From the NCBI RefSeq assembly GCF_014650915.1, contig NZ_BMVW01000018.1, forward strand, positions 82,928-146,927: 64,000 nucleotides of DNA, read 5' to 3'. This document shows positions 54,057 to 62,942 of the stretch, in pieces. The notes under the pieces are model-generated. The model worked only from the letters and a program-made list of their open reading frames with translations, had not been told where the DNA came from and did not search any database. The position numbers were made by a program, and so were the translations under genes. This DNA is from Streptomyces poonensis (GTDB lineage: Bacteria; Actinomycetota; Actinomycetes; Streptomycetales; Streptomycetaceae). The number at the start of each line of letters is the position of its first letter. Within the stretch, counting starts at the first letter, position 1.

Positions 54057-54842
54057 GTGAGCTTGAGGATCGTTGTCACTGTGAAGTACGTGCCCGACGC
54101 CACTGGCGACCGGCACTTCGCCGATGACCTGACCGTCGACCGTGACGACGTGGACGGTCTGCTCTCGGAGCTCGACGAGTACGCGGTCGAGCAGGCCCTG
54201 CAGATCGCCGAGGAGGCCGACGACGCGGAGATCACCGTGCTGACCGTCGGCCCGGAGGACGCCAAGGACGCGCTCCGCAAGGCGCTGTCCATGGGTGCCG
54301 ACAAGGCCGTCCACGTCGAGGACGACGACCTGCACGGCACCGACGCCATCGGCACCTCCCTGGTGCTGGCCAAGGCGATCGAGAAGGCCGGTTACGACCT
54401 GGTGATCTCCGGTATGGCGTCCACCGACGGCGTGATGGGTGTCGTGCCCGCGCTGCTCGCCGAGCGCCTGGGCGTGCCGCAGGTCACCCTGCTGTCCGAG
54501 GTCTCGGTCGAGGACGGTGTGGTCAAGGGCCGCCGCGACGGCGACGCCGCCTCCGAGCAGCTCGAGGCGCAGCTCCCGGCCGTGGTCTCCGTGACCGACC
54601 AGTCGGGCGAGGCCCGCTACCCGTCCTTCAAGGGCATCATGGCGGCCAAGAAGAAGCCGGTGGAGTCCTGGGACCTGTCGGACCTCGACCTCGAGGCCGA
54701 GGAGGTCGGTCTGGAGGGCGCCTACACGGTCGTCGACACAGCGACCGAGCGCCCGGCGCGCACCGCCGGCACGATCGTCAAGGACGAGGGCGAGGGCGGC
54801 AAGCAGCTCGCTGAGTTCCTCGCGGGCCAGAAGTTCATCTGA
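54057..54842 (+). CDS. etfB: Electron transfer flavoprotein beta subunit
   Basis: 261 residues. RIVVTVKYVPDA at the start, AMP-binding TVGPEDAKDALRKALSMGAD and the family signature region in VVPALLAERLGVPQVTLLSEV. Pairs with EtfA to carry electrons from acyl-CoA dehydrogenases to the respiratory chain. GTG start behind TAGGAGAG. 56 bp upstream of etfA. Confidence 0.97.
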   Translation: MSLRIVVTVKYVPDATGDRHFADDLTVDRDDVDGLLSELDEYAVEQALQIAEEADDAEITVLTVGPEDAKDALRKALSMGADKAVHVEDDDLHGTDAIGTSLVLAKAIEKAGYDLVISGMASTDGVMGVVPALLAERLGVPQVTLLSEVSVEDGVVKGRRDGDAASEQLEAQLPAVVSVTDQSGEARYPSFKGIMAAKKKPVESWDLSDLDLEAEEVGLEGAYTVVDTATERPARTAGTIVKDEGEGGKQLAEFLAGQKFI

Positions 54843-54898
54843 AGGCCCGAGTCAGCTGACCGCCCCGCACCCTTCGCAAGCAGGAGAGAAGAAGTCCC

Positions 54899-55861
54899 AT
54901 GGCTGAAGTCCTCGTCTACGTCGACCACGTGGACGGTGCCGTCCGCAAGCCCACCCTGGAGCTGCTGACCCTGGCCCGCCGCATCGGCGAGCCGGTCGCC
55001 GTCGCCCTCGGCAACGGCGCCGCCGACACCGCCGCCACGCTCGCCGAGCACGGCGCGGTGAAGGTCCTCACGCACGACGCCGCCGAGTACGCCGACTACC
55101 TGGTCGTACCGAAGGTGGACGCCCTGCAGGCCGCCCACGAGGCCGTGTCCCCGGCCGCCGTGCTGGTGCCGTCCTCCGCCGAGGGCAAGGAGATCGCGGC
55201 CCGCCTGGCGCTGCGCCTCGGCTCCGGCATCATCACCGACGCCGTCGACCTGGAGGCCGGCGACGAGGGCCCGGTGGCCACGCAGTCGGTGTTCGCCGCC
55301 TCGTACACCACCAAGTCCCGTGTCTCCAAGGGCACCCCGGTCATCACGGTCAAGCCGAACTCGGCCGCCGTGGAGGCCGCGCCGGCCGCCGGTGCGGTCG
55401 AGGCGCTGTCCGTGACCTTCTCCGAGCAGGCCACCGGCACCAAGGTCACCGGCCGTACGCCGCGTGAGTCGACGGGCCGCCCGGAGCTGACCGAGGCCGC
55501 GATCGTGGTCTCCGGCGGCCGCGGTGTCAACGGCGCCGAGAACTTCGCGATCATCGAGGCCCTCGCAGACTCCCTCGGCGCGGCCGTCGGCGCCTCGCGT
55601 GCCGCGGTGGACGCGGGCTGGTACCCGCACACCAACCAGGTCGGCCAGACCGGCAAGTCGGTCTCCCCGCAGCTGTACATCGCCTCCGGCATCTCGGGCG
55701 CGATCCAGCACCGCGCCGGTATGCAGACCTCGAAGACGATCGTGGCGGTCAACAAGGACGCCGAGGCCCCGATCTTCGAGCTGGTCGACTACGGCGTGGT
55801 CGGCGACCTCTTCGACGTCGTCCCGCAGCTGACCGAGGAGATCAAGGCCCGCAAGGGCTGA
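54899..55861 (+). CDS. etfA: Electron transfer flavoprotein alpha subunit
   Basis: 320 residues. The C-terminal FAD-binding signature is complete (GRGVNG, then AAVDAGWYPHTNQVGQTGKSV, LYIASGISGAIQHRAGM). ATG behind AGGAGAGAAG. Co-transcribed with etfB and followed by a strong terminator. Confidence 0.97.
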   Translation: MAEVLVYVDHVDGAVRKPTLELLTLARRIGEPVAVALGNGAADTAATLAEHGAVKVLTHDAAEYADYLVVPKVDALQAAHEAVSPAAVLVPSSAEGKEIAARLALRLGSGIITDAVDLEAGDEGPVATQSVFAASYTTKSRVSKGTPVITVKPNSAAVEAAPAAGAVEALSVTFSEQATGTKVTGRTPRESTGRPELTEAAIVVSGGRGVNGAENFAIIEALADSLGAAVGASRAAVDAGWYPHTNQVGQTGKSVSPQLYIASGISGAIQHRAGMQTSKTIVAVNKDAEAPIFELVDYGVVGDLFDVVPQLTEEIKARKG

Positions 55862-55881
55862 GTCCCGCCCCGGACCGCACA

Positions 55882-55931
55882 CCGAGGCCCCCGCGACCGG
55901 CGCACACGCCGTACGGTCGCGGGGGCCTCGG
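55882..55931. terminator. Strong bidirectional terminator after etfBA
   Basis: Perfect 18-bp arms (55882-55899 and 55914-55931; CCGAGGCCCCCGCGACCG and its complement) with a 14-nt loop. Confidence 0.88.
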
Positions 55932-55936
55932 CCGTG

Positions 55937-56851
55937 TCAGCCCAGGGTGACCGACGCCTGCACCGGCAGGTGGTCGCTCGGGAACTGCCCGTCGCGGGAG
56001 AAGGTGTTGATCGCCGCCCGGTGCACCGTGACGCCCGGCGTGACCAGGATCCAGTCGATGCGGTCGCCGTCGGGCGTCAGCGGCCGGTAGCCGTGGAACG
56101 TGGCGTACAGGGCGCCGCGCTCGGCGGCCTCGTCCCAGGTGTCGGTGAGACCGGCGCCGAGCATCGTGTCGTACACCGGGTTCTTGTGGGAGGCGACGTT
56201 GAAGTCACCGGTGACCACCAGCGGCAGCGACGGGTCGAGCCGGGCAACCCTTTCGGCGATCAGCGCGGCGGCACGCGCGCGTGCGTTCTGGCTGGCGTTG
56301 TCGAGGTGGGTGTTCAGGAAGTAGAACTCCCGGCCGCCGTCGCGCAGATCGCGGAAGCGGACCCAGGTGACCATGCGGATCGAACCGCCGCCCCAGGTGT
56401 TGGAGCCGATGGCGTCCGGGGTGTCGGAGAGCCAGAAGTGGTCGTACTCCAGCGGGGCCAGCCGGCGGGTGTCGTAGAGGACCGCCATGAACTCGTCGCG
56501 GCTGCCGCCCGCGCGTCCGGTGCCGATCCAGTCGTGGTGCGGGCCGAGGTCGGACTCGATGTCGCGCACCTGCTGGTAGAGGCCCTCCTGGGTGCCGATG
56601 ACGTGCGGGCGTTCACGGCGCAGCAGCTCCCGCATCACCGGTCTGCGGACGGCCCAGCTGTTGGGCTCGGCGGTGCCCGCGTAGCGCAGGTTGAACGACA
56701 TGACCTCCAGCCGGCGGCTGCCGTGGAGCTCCCGCGTGGCGGCCGAGGCGGGGGAGGCGGACAGTGCGGGGCCGGCCAGCGGCAGGGCGGCCGCGGTGGC
56801 CAGCGCGGTCTTCAGGCCCAGGCGGCGGGTGACGCGGCTGTGGTTCGGCAC
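55937..56851 (-). CDS. Secreted endonuclease/exonuclease/phosphatase-family protein
   Basis: 304 residues. Twin-arginine-type signal TRRLGLKTALATAAALPLAGPALSASPASA (read in parts) ends near residue 38. The catalytic core has SFNLRYAG (Asn), GTQEGLYQQ (Glu), FLNTHLDN (His/Asp), VVTGDFNV (Asp/Asn), DRIDWILV and FPSDHLPV (Asp-His). Mg-dependent phosphodiesterase or phosphatase acting outside; substrate (DNA, lipid or sugar phosphate) unproven. GTG behind GGAG. Confidence 0.92.
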   Translation of the reverse strand: MPNHSRVTRRLGLKTALATAAALPLAGPALSASPASAATRELHGSRRLEVMSFNLRYAGTAEPNSWAVRRPVMRELLRRERPHVIGTQEGLYQQVRDIESDLGPHHDWIGTGRAGGSRDEFMAVLYDTRRLAPLEYDHFWLSDTPDAIGSNTWGGGSIRMVTWVRFRDLRDGGREFYFLNTHLDNASQNARARAAALIAERVARLDPSLPLVVTGDFNVASHKNPVYDTMLGAGLTDTWDEAAERGALYATFHGYRPLTPDGDRIDWILVTPGVTVHRAAINTFSRDGQFPSDHLPVQASVTLG

Positions 56852-57030
56852 AAAGGCTCCTTCGGGTCTTCGCTGCGGGCTTCCGGGCGAGTCGTGCCTG
56901 CTTCGCCGTGCGCGGTTCCTTCGTCATGCGTACTTCGGGGAAACGCTGCCAGGTGGACGTGAACATGCCGAGAGGGCGAAGTGGACCATGGGCAAGACGG
57001 TGTTGACCGGTGGGAAGGGCGACCGATAAC

Positions 57031-57065
57031 TTCGTTCTGCGGATTGTTGATTCCGTAAAGCGGAA
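57031..57065. promoter_or_regulatory. Two tandem IclR-like palindromes
   Basis: TTCCGtaaagCGGAA at 57051 and a degenerate copy TTCGttctGCGGA at 57031, 20 nt apart, ending 16 bp before the DUF6986 start. TTCCG-N-CGGAA palindromes suit IclR-type regulators; inference. Confidence 0.5.
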
Positions 57066-57081
57066 AATAGGAGGGCGTGGG

Positions 57082-58392
57082 ATGGGGCAGGGCCACCGTC
57101 AGGAGAAGGTGACGACGAGTCTCGCGGGTGCCGTCAGCGAGGAGATCAGCGCATCCCTCGCCCCGGTCGACGCGGAGCTGGGCCGCCGCTACCCCGGGGA
57201 CCCCGGCACCCGCCAGCCCGTCCACACCGTCTACGTCCCGGGCGACGTCTTCGCCGCCGACACCCTCCGCTCCTGGGGCGAGAAGGCCCTCGCCGCGCTC
57301 GACGAACACGCCCCCGACCCCGCCTCCCTGGCATCCGCGCTGGGTCTCGCCGACCGTCTCGCCGACCAGGTGTACGACCGCGTCCGCGCCAAGCTGGAGC
57401 GCGAACCGATCGAGGACCTGCGCGTCGACTTCGAGGACGGCTACGGCCCCCGCCCCGACGCCGAGGAGGACGAGGCGGCGGCCCGGGCGGCCCGGCTCGT
57501 CGCGCGCGCGTATGCGGACAGGACGGCCGCCCCGTACATGGGCATCCGCATGAAGTGCATGGAGGCGGCGGTCCGTGACCGGGGCATCCGTACGCTCGAC
57601 GTCTTCCTCAGCGGTCTGATGGAGGCCGGCGGACTGCCCGAGGGGCTCGTGCTCACCCTCCCCAAGGTGACGTACGCCGAGCAGGTCACCGCCATGGTGC
57701 GGCTGCTGGAGGCCTTCGAGAAGGCGCGCGGCCTCGAGCCCGGACGGATCGGGTTCGAGATCCAGATCGAGACCAGCCAGTCCATCCTCGCCGCCGACGG
57801 CACCGCGACCGTGGCCCGGATGATCCAGGCCGCCGAGGGCCGCGCCACCGGACTGCACTACGGCACCTTCGACTACAGCGCCTGCCTCGGCGTCTCCGCC
57901 GCGTACCAGGCCAGCGACCACCCGGCCGCCGACCACGCCAAGGCGATCATGCAGGTCGCGGCCGCGGGCACCGGCGTACGCGTCTCGGACGGCTCCACCA
58001 ACGTCCTGCCGGTCGGCCCGACCGAGCAGGTCCACGACGCCTGGCGGCTGCACTACGGACTCACCCGCCGCGCCCTGGCCCGCGCCTACTACCAGGGCTG
58101 GGACATGCACCCCGGCCACCTCCCGACCCGGTACACGGCCGTGTTCGCCTTCTACCGCGAGGGGTACGAGCAGGCCGCGGCGCGCCTCGCCCGGTACGCG
58201 AACCGGGCCGGCGGGGACGTGATGGACGAGCCCGCGACGGCCAAGGCCCTCAGCGGCTATCTGCTGCGGGGCCTGGACTGCGGGGCCCTGGACGCGGACG
58301 AGGTGGCGAAGGCGGCCGGCGGCCTCACGCGGACCGATCTGGAGGGATTCGCGGCGCCGCGCCGCGGGGACCTGACCGTCTCGGGCGGCTGA
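57082..58392 (+). CDS. DUF6986 aldolase/citrate-lyase-like protein
   Basis: 436 residues. The fold resembles HpcH/HpaI and citrate-lyase beta/malate-synthase TIM barrels: LRVDFEDGYGPRPDAEEDEAA (acid cluster for Mg), GIRMKCME, VLTLPKVTYAEQV, IGFEIQIETSQSI (Glu). Predicted to make or break C-C bonds of acyl-CoA or oxoacid substrates; unproven. ATG at 57082 behind AGGAGG; upstream frame lacks conservation. Converges with the next gene at 7 bp. Confidence 0.87.
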   Translation: MGQGHRQEKVTTSLAGAVSEEISASLAPVDAELGRRYPGDPGTRQPVHTVYVPGDVFAADTLRSWGEKALAALDEHAPDPASLASALGLADRLADQVYDRVRAKLEREPIEDLRVDFEDGYGPRPDAEEDEAAARAARLVARAYADRTAAPYMGIRMKCMEAAVRDRGIRTLDVFLSGLMEAGGLPEGLVLTLPKVTYAEQVTAMVRLLEAFEKARGLEPGRIGFEIQIETSQSILAADGTATVARMIQAAEGRATGLHYGTFDYSACLGVSAAYQASDHPAADHAKAIMQVAAAGTGVRVSDGSTNVLPVGPTEQVHDAWRLHYGLTRRALARAYYQGWDMHPGHLPTRYTAVFAFYREGYEQAAARLARYANRAGGDVMDEPATAKALSGYLLRGLDCGALDADEVAKAAGGLTRTDLEGFAAPRRGDLTVSGG

Positions 58393-58399
58393 CCGCCGC

Positions 58400-59239
58400 T
58401 CACCGGCCGGGCGGCCGCGCCGAGGAAGGCGCCGGCGGCGGGCCGGCGCCCGGACGCCCGGCCCGCACGTCGCCCGCGGTGCGGGCCGCGCCCACGTACC
58501 GCTCCAGACCGGAGGCGACGGCCATCCCCTCCTCGGCGAAGACACGGGTGCCCTTGTCGCACAGGCCCCTGTCGAACCGGGCGCGGGCCGAGAACTCCTC
58601 GGGCGTCCGGCCGAACAGCTCCCGCAGCCGCGGCGAGCCGGCCAGGAGCTCGGCCAGCAGCCGACGCTCGCCGGGATGGTGCCGCGGCGCGCCCGTGCCG
58701 TCGTGCAGCACCCCGTGCCGGTTGACGTAGGCGTGGGCGCCGTGGAGGGACGGCCCCGCCTCCGGTTCGATCCGCACGTCGCAGCCGGGCAGCCAGACAC
58801 GGTCGTACGCGCCGGACGGCCGCATGACGCCCTCGCTCGCGTCGACGACCGAGAGCTGCTCGGCGTCGAGCCAGAGCACGAACAACTCCCGCACGGTGCC
58901 GGGGGAGTCGAACGGCGCGGCGGACACATAGCCCATCAGGCTCACATGGGCCGACACCCCGATGTCGACGCCGGTGACCCGCGCCCTGACCATGGGGACG
59001 GGAGAACGGATGCCGAACTCGTCCAGCTTGTCGCGCAGCTGGCCCGGACAGGCGTTGGAGCCCACGGCGAGGACGGGGACGCGGCCCTCGTACGCCCGCC
59101 GGTCCCGCGCCGGAGGCAGCAGCCGGTCCCCGTCGAGGAGGCCGGACTCCGCGGGCCACGCGCCCGGATAGGCAAGAGGTTCCGCGCGCGGGGCCACGGC
59201 GAGACCGAGCTCCTTCAGCGTGCGTCCGGGTCCGTGCAT
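58400..59239 (-). CDS. Hypothetical, gamma-glutamylcyclotransferase-like
   Basis: 279 residues, soluble. VPVLAVGSNACPGQLRDKL resembles the substrate-binding YGSN loop of gamma-glutamylcyclotransferase-like folds, and YVNRHGVL fits a later strand, but the catalytic Glu was not placed with confidence. Function unknown. The C-terminus is Pro/Gly/Arg-rich. ATG start; lies 8 bp after the LacI-family gene on the same strand and may share its transcript. Confidence 0.68.
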   Translation of the reverse strand: MHGPGRTLKELGLAVAPRAEPLAYPGAWPAESGLLDGDRLLPPARDRRAYEGRVPVLAVGSNACPGQLRDKLDEFGIRSPVPMVRARVTGVDIGVSAHVSLMGYVSAAPFDSPGTVRELFVLWLDAEQLSVVDASEGVMRPSGAYDRVWLPGCDVRIEPEAGPSLHGAHAYVNRHGVLHDGTGAPRHHPGERRLLAELLAGSPRLRELFGRTPEEFSARARFDRGLCDKGTRVFAEEGMAVASGLERYVGAARTAGDVRAGRPGAGPPPAPSSARPPGR

Positions 59240-59247
59240 CGGGCGGC

Positions 59248-60288
59248 TCAGCCGGCGGGCGGCAGCTCGCCCGAGCCACGGGTGATCAGGCGGGTCGGCA
59301 GCTCGATGCGCTCGGGGGCGACGAGGCTGCCGTCGAGCCGGCGGAAGAGGCGGTCGGCAGCCGTGCGGCCGAGCAGAGCGGCGTCCTGGGCGACGACCGT
59401 GACGCCGGGACGCAGCAGATCGGCCAGCTCGAAGTCGTCGAAGCCGACGAGGGCGACCGGGCGGGAGAGCTCGGCGAGCACCCGGACGACCGTGATCGTC
59501 ACCCGGTTGTTGCCCGCGAAGATCGCGGTGACGGGCTCGGGACCCGAGAGCATCTCCTCGGCGGCGCGGCGCACCCGCTCCGGGTCGGTGACGCCCAGCG
59601 ACGTCCAGGACGGCGCCACGGGTATGCCCGCGTCCTCCATGGCCGTCCGGTAGCCGCGCAGGCGCTCGGCGGCGGTGTGGATCCGGGGCATGTCGCCGAT
59701 GAAGCCGATGCGGCGGTGGCCGTGCGCGATCAGATGGGCGACGCCCGCGCGGGCGCCGCCGTGGTTGTCCGACAGCACCACGTCGGCGTCGATCCGCCCG
59801 GCCGGGCGGTCCACGAACACCGTGGCGACGCCCGCCCTGATCTCCGGCTCCAGATAGCGGTGGTCGTCACCGGCCGGAATGATCACCAGCCCGTCCACCC
59901 GGCGGGCGCACAGCGCCAGCGCCAGCTCCTGCTCGCGCTCCGGGTCCTCCGCGCTGGAGCCGTTGAACAGCAGGGTGCCGTGGGCGCGGGCCACCTCCTC
60001 CACCGCACGGCTGAGCGGGCCGTAGAACGGGTCCGCGAGGTCCTCCAGCACCAGGCCCATGCTCGCCGTGCGGCCCTTGCGGAGCACCCGCGCGCTGTCG
60101 TTGCGGCGGAAGCCCAGTGCCTCGATCGCCTCCTGTACCCGGCGCTCGGTGTCCGCGGTGACCCCGGGCTCGCCGTTGACGACGCGGGAGACCGTCTTGA
60201 GACCGACTCCCGCGCGCGCGGCTACGTCTTTCATCGTCGGACGGTTGCCGTAACGGTGGCTCTCGGGCCGGCGGGCGGTCTCGGGCAC
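59248..60288 (-). CDS. LacI-family regulator
   Basis: 346 residues. Helix-turn-helix TMKDVAARAGVGLKTVSRVVNG, hinge RVLRKGRT, then a periplasmic-binding-like sugar domain (GLVLEDLADPFYG, GLVIIPAGDDHRYL, HRRIGFIGD, AIFAGNNRVTI, ALVGFDDFELADLL). GTG at 60288 is chosen; the internal ATG right before the HTH is less usual. A perfect GACAACGTTGTC lies 118 bp upstream, between this gene and the divergent ROK kinase, so it probably controls both. Confidence 0.93.
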   Translation of the reverse strand: MPETARRPESHRYGNRPTMKDVAARAGVGLKTVSRVVNGEPGVTADTERRVQEAIEALGFRRNDSARVLRKGRTASMGLVLEDLADPFYGPLSRAVEEVARAHGTLLFNGSSAEDPEREQELALALCARRVDGLVIIPAGDDHRYLEPEIRAGVATVFVDRPAGRIDADVVLSDNHGGARAGVAHLIAHGHRRIGFIGDMPRIHTAAERLRGYRTAMEDAGIPVAPSWTSLGVTDPERVRRAAEEMLSGPEPVTAIFAGNNRVTITVVRVLAELSRPVALVGFDDFELADLLRPGVTVVAQDAALLGRTAADRLFRRLDGSLVAPERIELPTRLITRGSGELPPAG

Positions 60289-60405
60289 GATGCGAGGTCC
60301 TGTTCTGTTGCCACGGTCGAGCTTCTGCTGTCCACGGTTCCGCTGCCCAGGGGGTGCGCCGATCCGTGAGGTCGTATGACGATGTGGCGTCGAGCATAGA
60401 GCCTG

Positions 60406-60417
60406 GACAACGTTGTC
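60406..60417. promoter_or_regulatory. LacI-type operator GACAACGTTGTC
   Basis: Perfect 12-bp palindrome in the LacI/ROK spacer. On the minus strand a -10 TATGCT lies just downstream of it, so the operator sits in the regulator's own promoter. Confidence 0.75.
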
Positions 60418-60561
60418 ACGGGCGGGGGAGACTGTCCACCGCCTTCTCCGGTCCACGCCTGATTCCGGGGCGCGTTCGAACTGCCCCCCTTCCGGCCGGG
60501 GAACCCGGTACCTCCCTGGGGCTGTCCCAGGGACGCCACAGCAGTGGGAGAACTGACACTC

Positions 60562-61509
60562 ATGCACACCGACCTCGTGGCCGCGCTCGACATCGGCGGC
60601 ACCAAGATCGCCGGAGCCCTGGTGGACGGCCAGGGCCGGATCCTGGTGCGCGCCCAGCGCGCGACGCCCGCGCAGGAGGACGGCGAGACCGTGATGCGGG
60701 CCGTCGAGGAGGTGCTCGGCGAGCTGGCCGCCTCCCCGCTGTGGGACGGGGCGCGGGCCGTCGGCATCGGCAGCGCGGGGCCGGTGGACGCCGTGGCCGG
60801 TACGGTGAGCCCGGTCAACGTGCCCGGCTGGCGGGGCTTTCCGCTGGTCGCCCGGGTCCGTGCGGTCACCGGCGGGCTGCCCGTCGAACTGATCGGCGAC
60901 GGCGTGGCCATCACCGCCGCCGAGCACTGGCAGGGGGCGGCCCGCGGTCACGACAACGCGCTCTGCATGGTCGTCTCCACAGGCGTCGGCGGCGGACTGG
61001 TCCTGAACGGGCGGCTGCACCCAGGCCCCACCGGCAACGCAGGGCACATCGGTCACATCTCCGTGGACCTCGACGGCGACCTGTGCCCGTGCGGGTCCCG
61101 CGGCTGCGTGGAGCGCATCGCGAGCGGTCCCAACATCGCGCGCCGCGCCCTGGAGGGCGGCTGGCGGCCCGGCCCCGACGGCGACACCTCGGCCGCCGCC
61201 GTGGCCGCCGCCGCGCGGGCCGGCGACCTCGTGGCGCTGGCCTCCTTCGAGCGGGCCGCGCAGGCGCTCGCGGCGGGCATCGCGGCGACCGCGACCCTCG
61301 TCGAGCCGGACATAGCGGTCGTCGGCGGCGGCGTGGCCAAGGCGGGCGACGTCCTCTTCGCCCCGCTGCGCACCGCCCTGAAGGACTACGCCACCCTGTC
61401 CTTCGTGCAGCAACTGACTGTGGTACCCGCGCAGATGGGCACCGACGCGGGCCTGGTCGGCGCGGCCGCCGCGGCACTGACCCGGAAGGCCGGCGTCCCG
61501 GCGGTGTGA
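60562..61509 (+). CDS. ROK-family sugar kinase (glucokinase-like)
   Basis: 315 residues. ATP-binding LDIGGTKIAGAL, GPTGNAGHIGHI (sugar-binding Glu is replaced by the H-x-G form; GHIGH), zinc motif CPCGSRGCVE and AVVGGGVAKAG. No N-terminal helix-turn-helix, so a kinase, not a ROK repressor. Likely phosphorylates glucose or another hexose. ATG at 60562 behind GGGAGAAC is preferred over GTG at 60544. Divergent from the LacI gene with a shared operator. Confidence 0.92.
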   Translation: MHTDLVAALDIGGTKIAGALVDGQGRILVRAQRATPAQEDGETVMRAVEEVLGELAASPLWDGARAVGIGSAGPVDAVAGTVSPVNVPGWRGFPLVARVRAVTGGLPVELIGDGVAITAAEHWQGAARGHDNALCMVVSTGVGGGLVLNGRLHPGPTGNAGHIGHISVDLDGDLCPCGSRGCVERIASGPNIARRALEGGWRPGPDGDTSAAAVAAAARAGDLVALASFERAAQALAAGIAATATLVEPDIAVVGGGVAKAGDVLFAPLRTALKDYATLSFVQQLTVVPAQMGTDAGLVGAAAAALTRKAGVPAV

Positions 61510-62000
61510 CCGGGAGGGTGGCGTGTCCGGGAGGGCGGTGTCCCGGTGGCGTGACCGGAAGGCCGGCGTCCCGGTGGCGTCGGAACGCGCCGCGTCGCCC
61601 GGGCCGGCAGGGCGGACGGCGGACCGCACGCCCCGGGACCGGTGCGCTGGGGTTCGCGCGGGGCCGGTGGCACCGGTGGGTGTGGTGACGCGCGGCATCG
61701 CGCCGCCGATCCGGGAACCCGGCGTCACGGCGAGGAGGGACACCGCTTCCGGCGCCCGGGTGCAGGGCGTGGCCCCGCTCGCTGCGGGGCCGCTCTGGGT
61801 CAGGTACGGCTGGCTCTGGGTCAGGTACGGCCCTGGGTCAGGTACGTGCCCCGGGGCATGTACGGACCGGGGCACCGGCGGTCCGGGCCCGCGGCGGTCC
61901 GGGGCACCGGCGGTCCGGAGCCGCGGGGTGGACGACGGGCTGTCGGGTCGTGGTCCTACCCTGGTCCCACCGAGACCGGGGTGAGTTCACGGGAGGCTTC
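61510..62000. other. 491-bp repeat-rich intergenic region
   Basis: No supported gene. It contains GTCCCGGTGGCGT repeats near the ROK 3' end, three CTGGGTCAGGTACG copies, and two GGGGCACCGGCGGTCCGG copies (61869 and 61901). Confidence 0.6.
61795..61846. repeat. Three copies of CTGGGTCAGGTACG
   Basis: Perfect 14-nt copies at 61795, 61816 and 61833 (spacing 21 and 17 nt), 155-205 bp before the SRPBCC-like gene. Confidence 0.85.
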
Positions 62001-62465
62001 ATGTCGGGTGCCGCGCTGCCGTATGTGGACGAGCACGTCACGCTGGTGGCGGCCGGAGCCGGTGACGCCTGGCGCGGGCTGGCCGAGGCGCTGGAGCAGT
62101 CCTTCTCACGGACCGGTGCGGCGGGTTACGCCCGGCTGGTCGGATGCGCCGAGGTCGCGGCGACCGGGCCGCGCCCCCTCGCCGAGGGGTCGACATTGCC
62201 AGGGTTCCGGGTGACGGAGGCCCTCCCGGAGCGGAAGCTGGTCCTCGAGGGGCGGCACCGTTTCTCCACGTACGCCTTCGTCTTCCGTGTCGAACCGGAC
62301 GGGGCGGGGCGTTCACGGGTGCGGGCCGAGACCCGGGCTGTCTTTCCCGGAGCGTTCGGTGCCCTCTACCGGTGGTTCGTCATCAGGACGGGAGGGCACG
62401 CGTACGGTGTGCGGAACCTGCTCTCAGCGGTCCGCCGGGGGGCCGAATCGCCCCGATTCGCGTGA
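62001..62465 (+). CDS. SRPBCC-like small protein
   Basis: 154 residues. LPYVDEHVTLVAAGAGDAWRGL, then GFRVTEALPERKLVLEGRHRFSTYAFVF and RVRAETRAVFPG follow the strand pattern of the START/SRPBCC lipid-binding fold. No catalytic residues recognised. ATG with GGGAGG upstream. Function unknown; a helical C-terminus ends in basic residues. Confidence 0.72.
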   Translation: MSGAALPYVDEHVTLVAAGAGDAWRGLAEALEQSFSRTGAAGYARLVGCAEVAATGPRPLAEGSTLPGFRVTEALPERKLVLEGRHRFSTYAFVFRVEPDGAGRSRVRAETRAVFPGAFGALYRWFVIRTGGHAYGVRNLLSAVRRGAESPRFA

Positions 62466-62495
62466 CCCCGGGCGATTTCCGCAGTTGAACCGGGC

Positions 62496-62759
62496 ATGAA
62501 GAAGCGCAGCATGCTCGCCATCGCCTCCCTGGCCACCGGGTTCGTCGTCGCGGCCGTCACCCCGTCGCACGGCGCGGAGCCCCTGGAATCGCTGGTCAAA
62601 CTGGACGTCGACGACACCCTCAGTGATCTCGCCGGCCTCGACAAGACGGTCGCCAGTGACAGTTTCGCCGTCGATGAGTCGTCCCTGGGAGGCAAGGCGG
62701 GCCGGACCGGAGCGGACGGCCGGAGCGGTCAGAGCGGTATGGGTGGCCTGAGCGGCTGA
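62496..62759 (+). CDS. Small secreted hypothetical protein
   Basis: 87 residues. Signal peptide MKKRSMLAIASLATGFVVAA, cut after SHGA. The mature part is acidic (LVKLDVDDTLSDLAGLD), ending in a Gly/Ser-rich tail with GRSGQSGMGGLSG. No Cys, no known domain. ATG without a clear ribosome site. It starts 31 bp after the SRPBCC-like gene. Confidence 0.68.
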   Translation: MKKRSMLAIASLATGFVVAAVTPSHGAEPLESLVKLDVDDTLSDLAGLDKTVASDSFAVDESSLGGKAGRTGADGRSGQSGMGGLSG

Positions 62760-62942
62760 CGTCGCGGCCCCGAGCGGCTGACGCCGTGGCCCCGGGCGGC
62801 CGACGTCCCGTGGGCGGCGCCGGGTCCCCCGTCGCGAGCGGCGGGAAACCCGGCGCCGTGTGTCTGTTGCCTCATCAGCGGCTGGTTTCCGTCCCGGGGT
62901 GGAGCGGGCAAGCCTCAGAAGGCCAACAGAAGAGGGGGAACC

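Noticed and set aside
59248..61875. An 875-codon minus-strand open frame covering the LacI gene and the ROK gene antisense
   Set aside because: Only the downstream 346 codons show LacI likeness and the GTG at 60288 is a sensible start; the rest is antisense to a clear ROK kinase.
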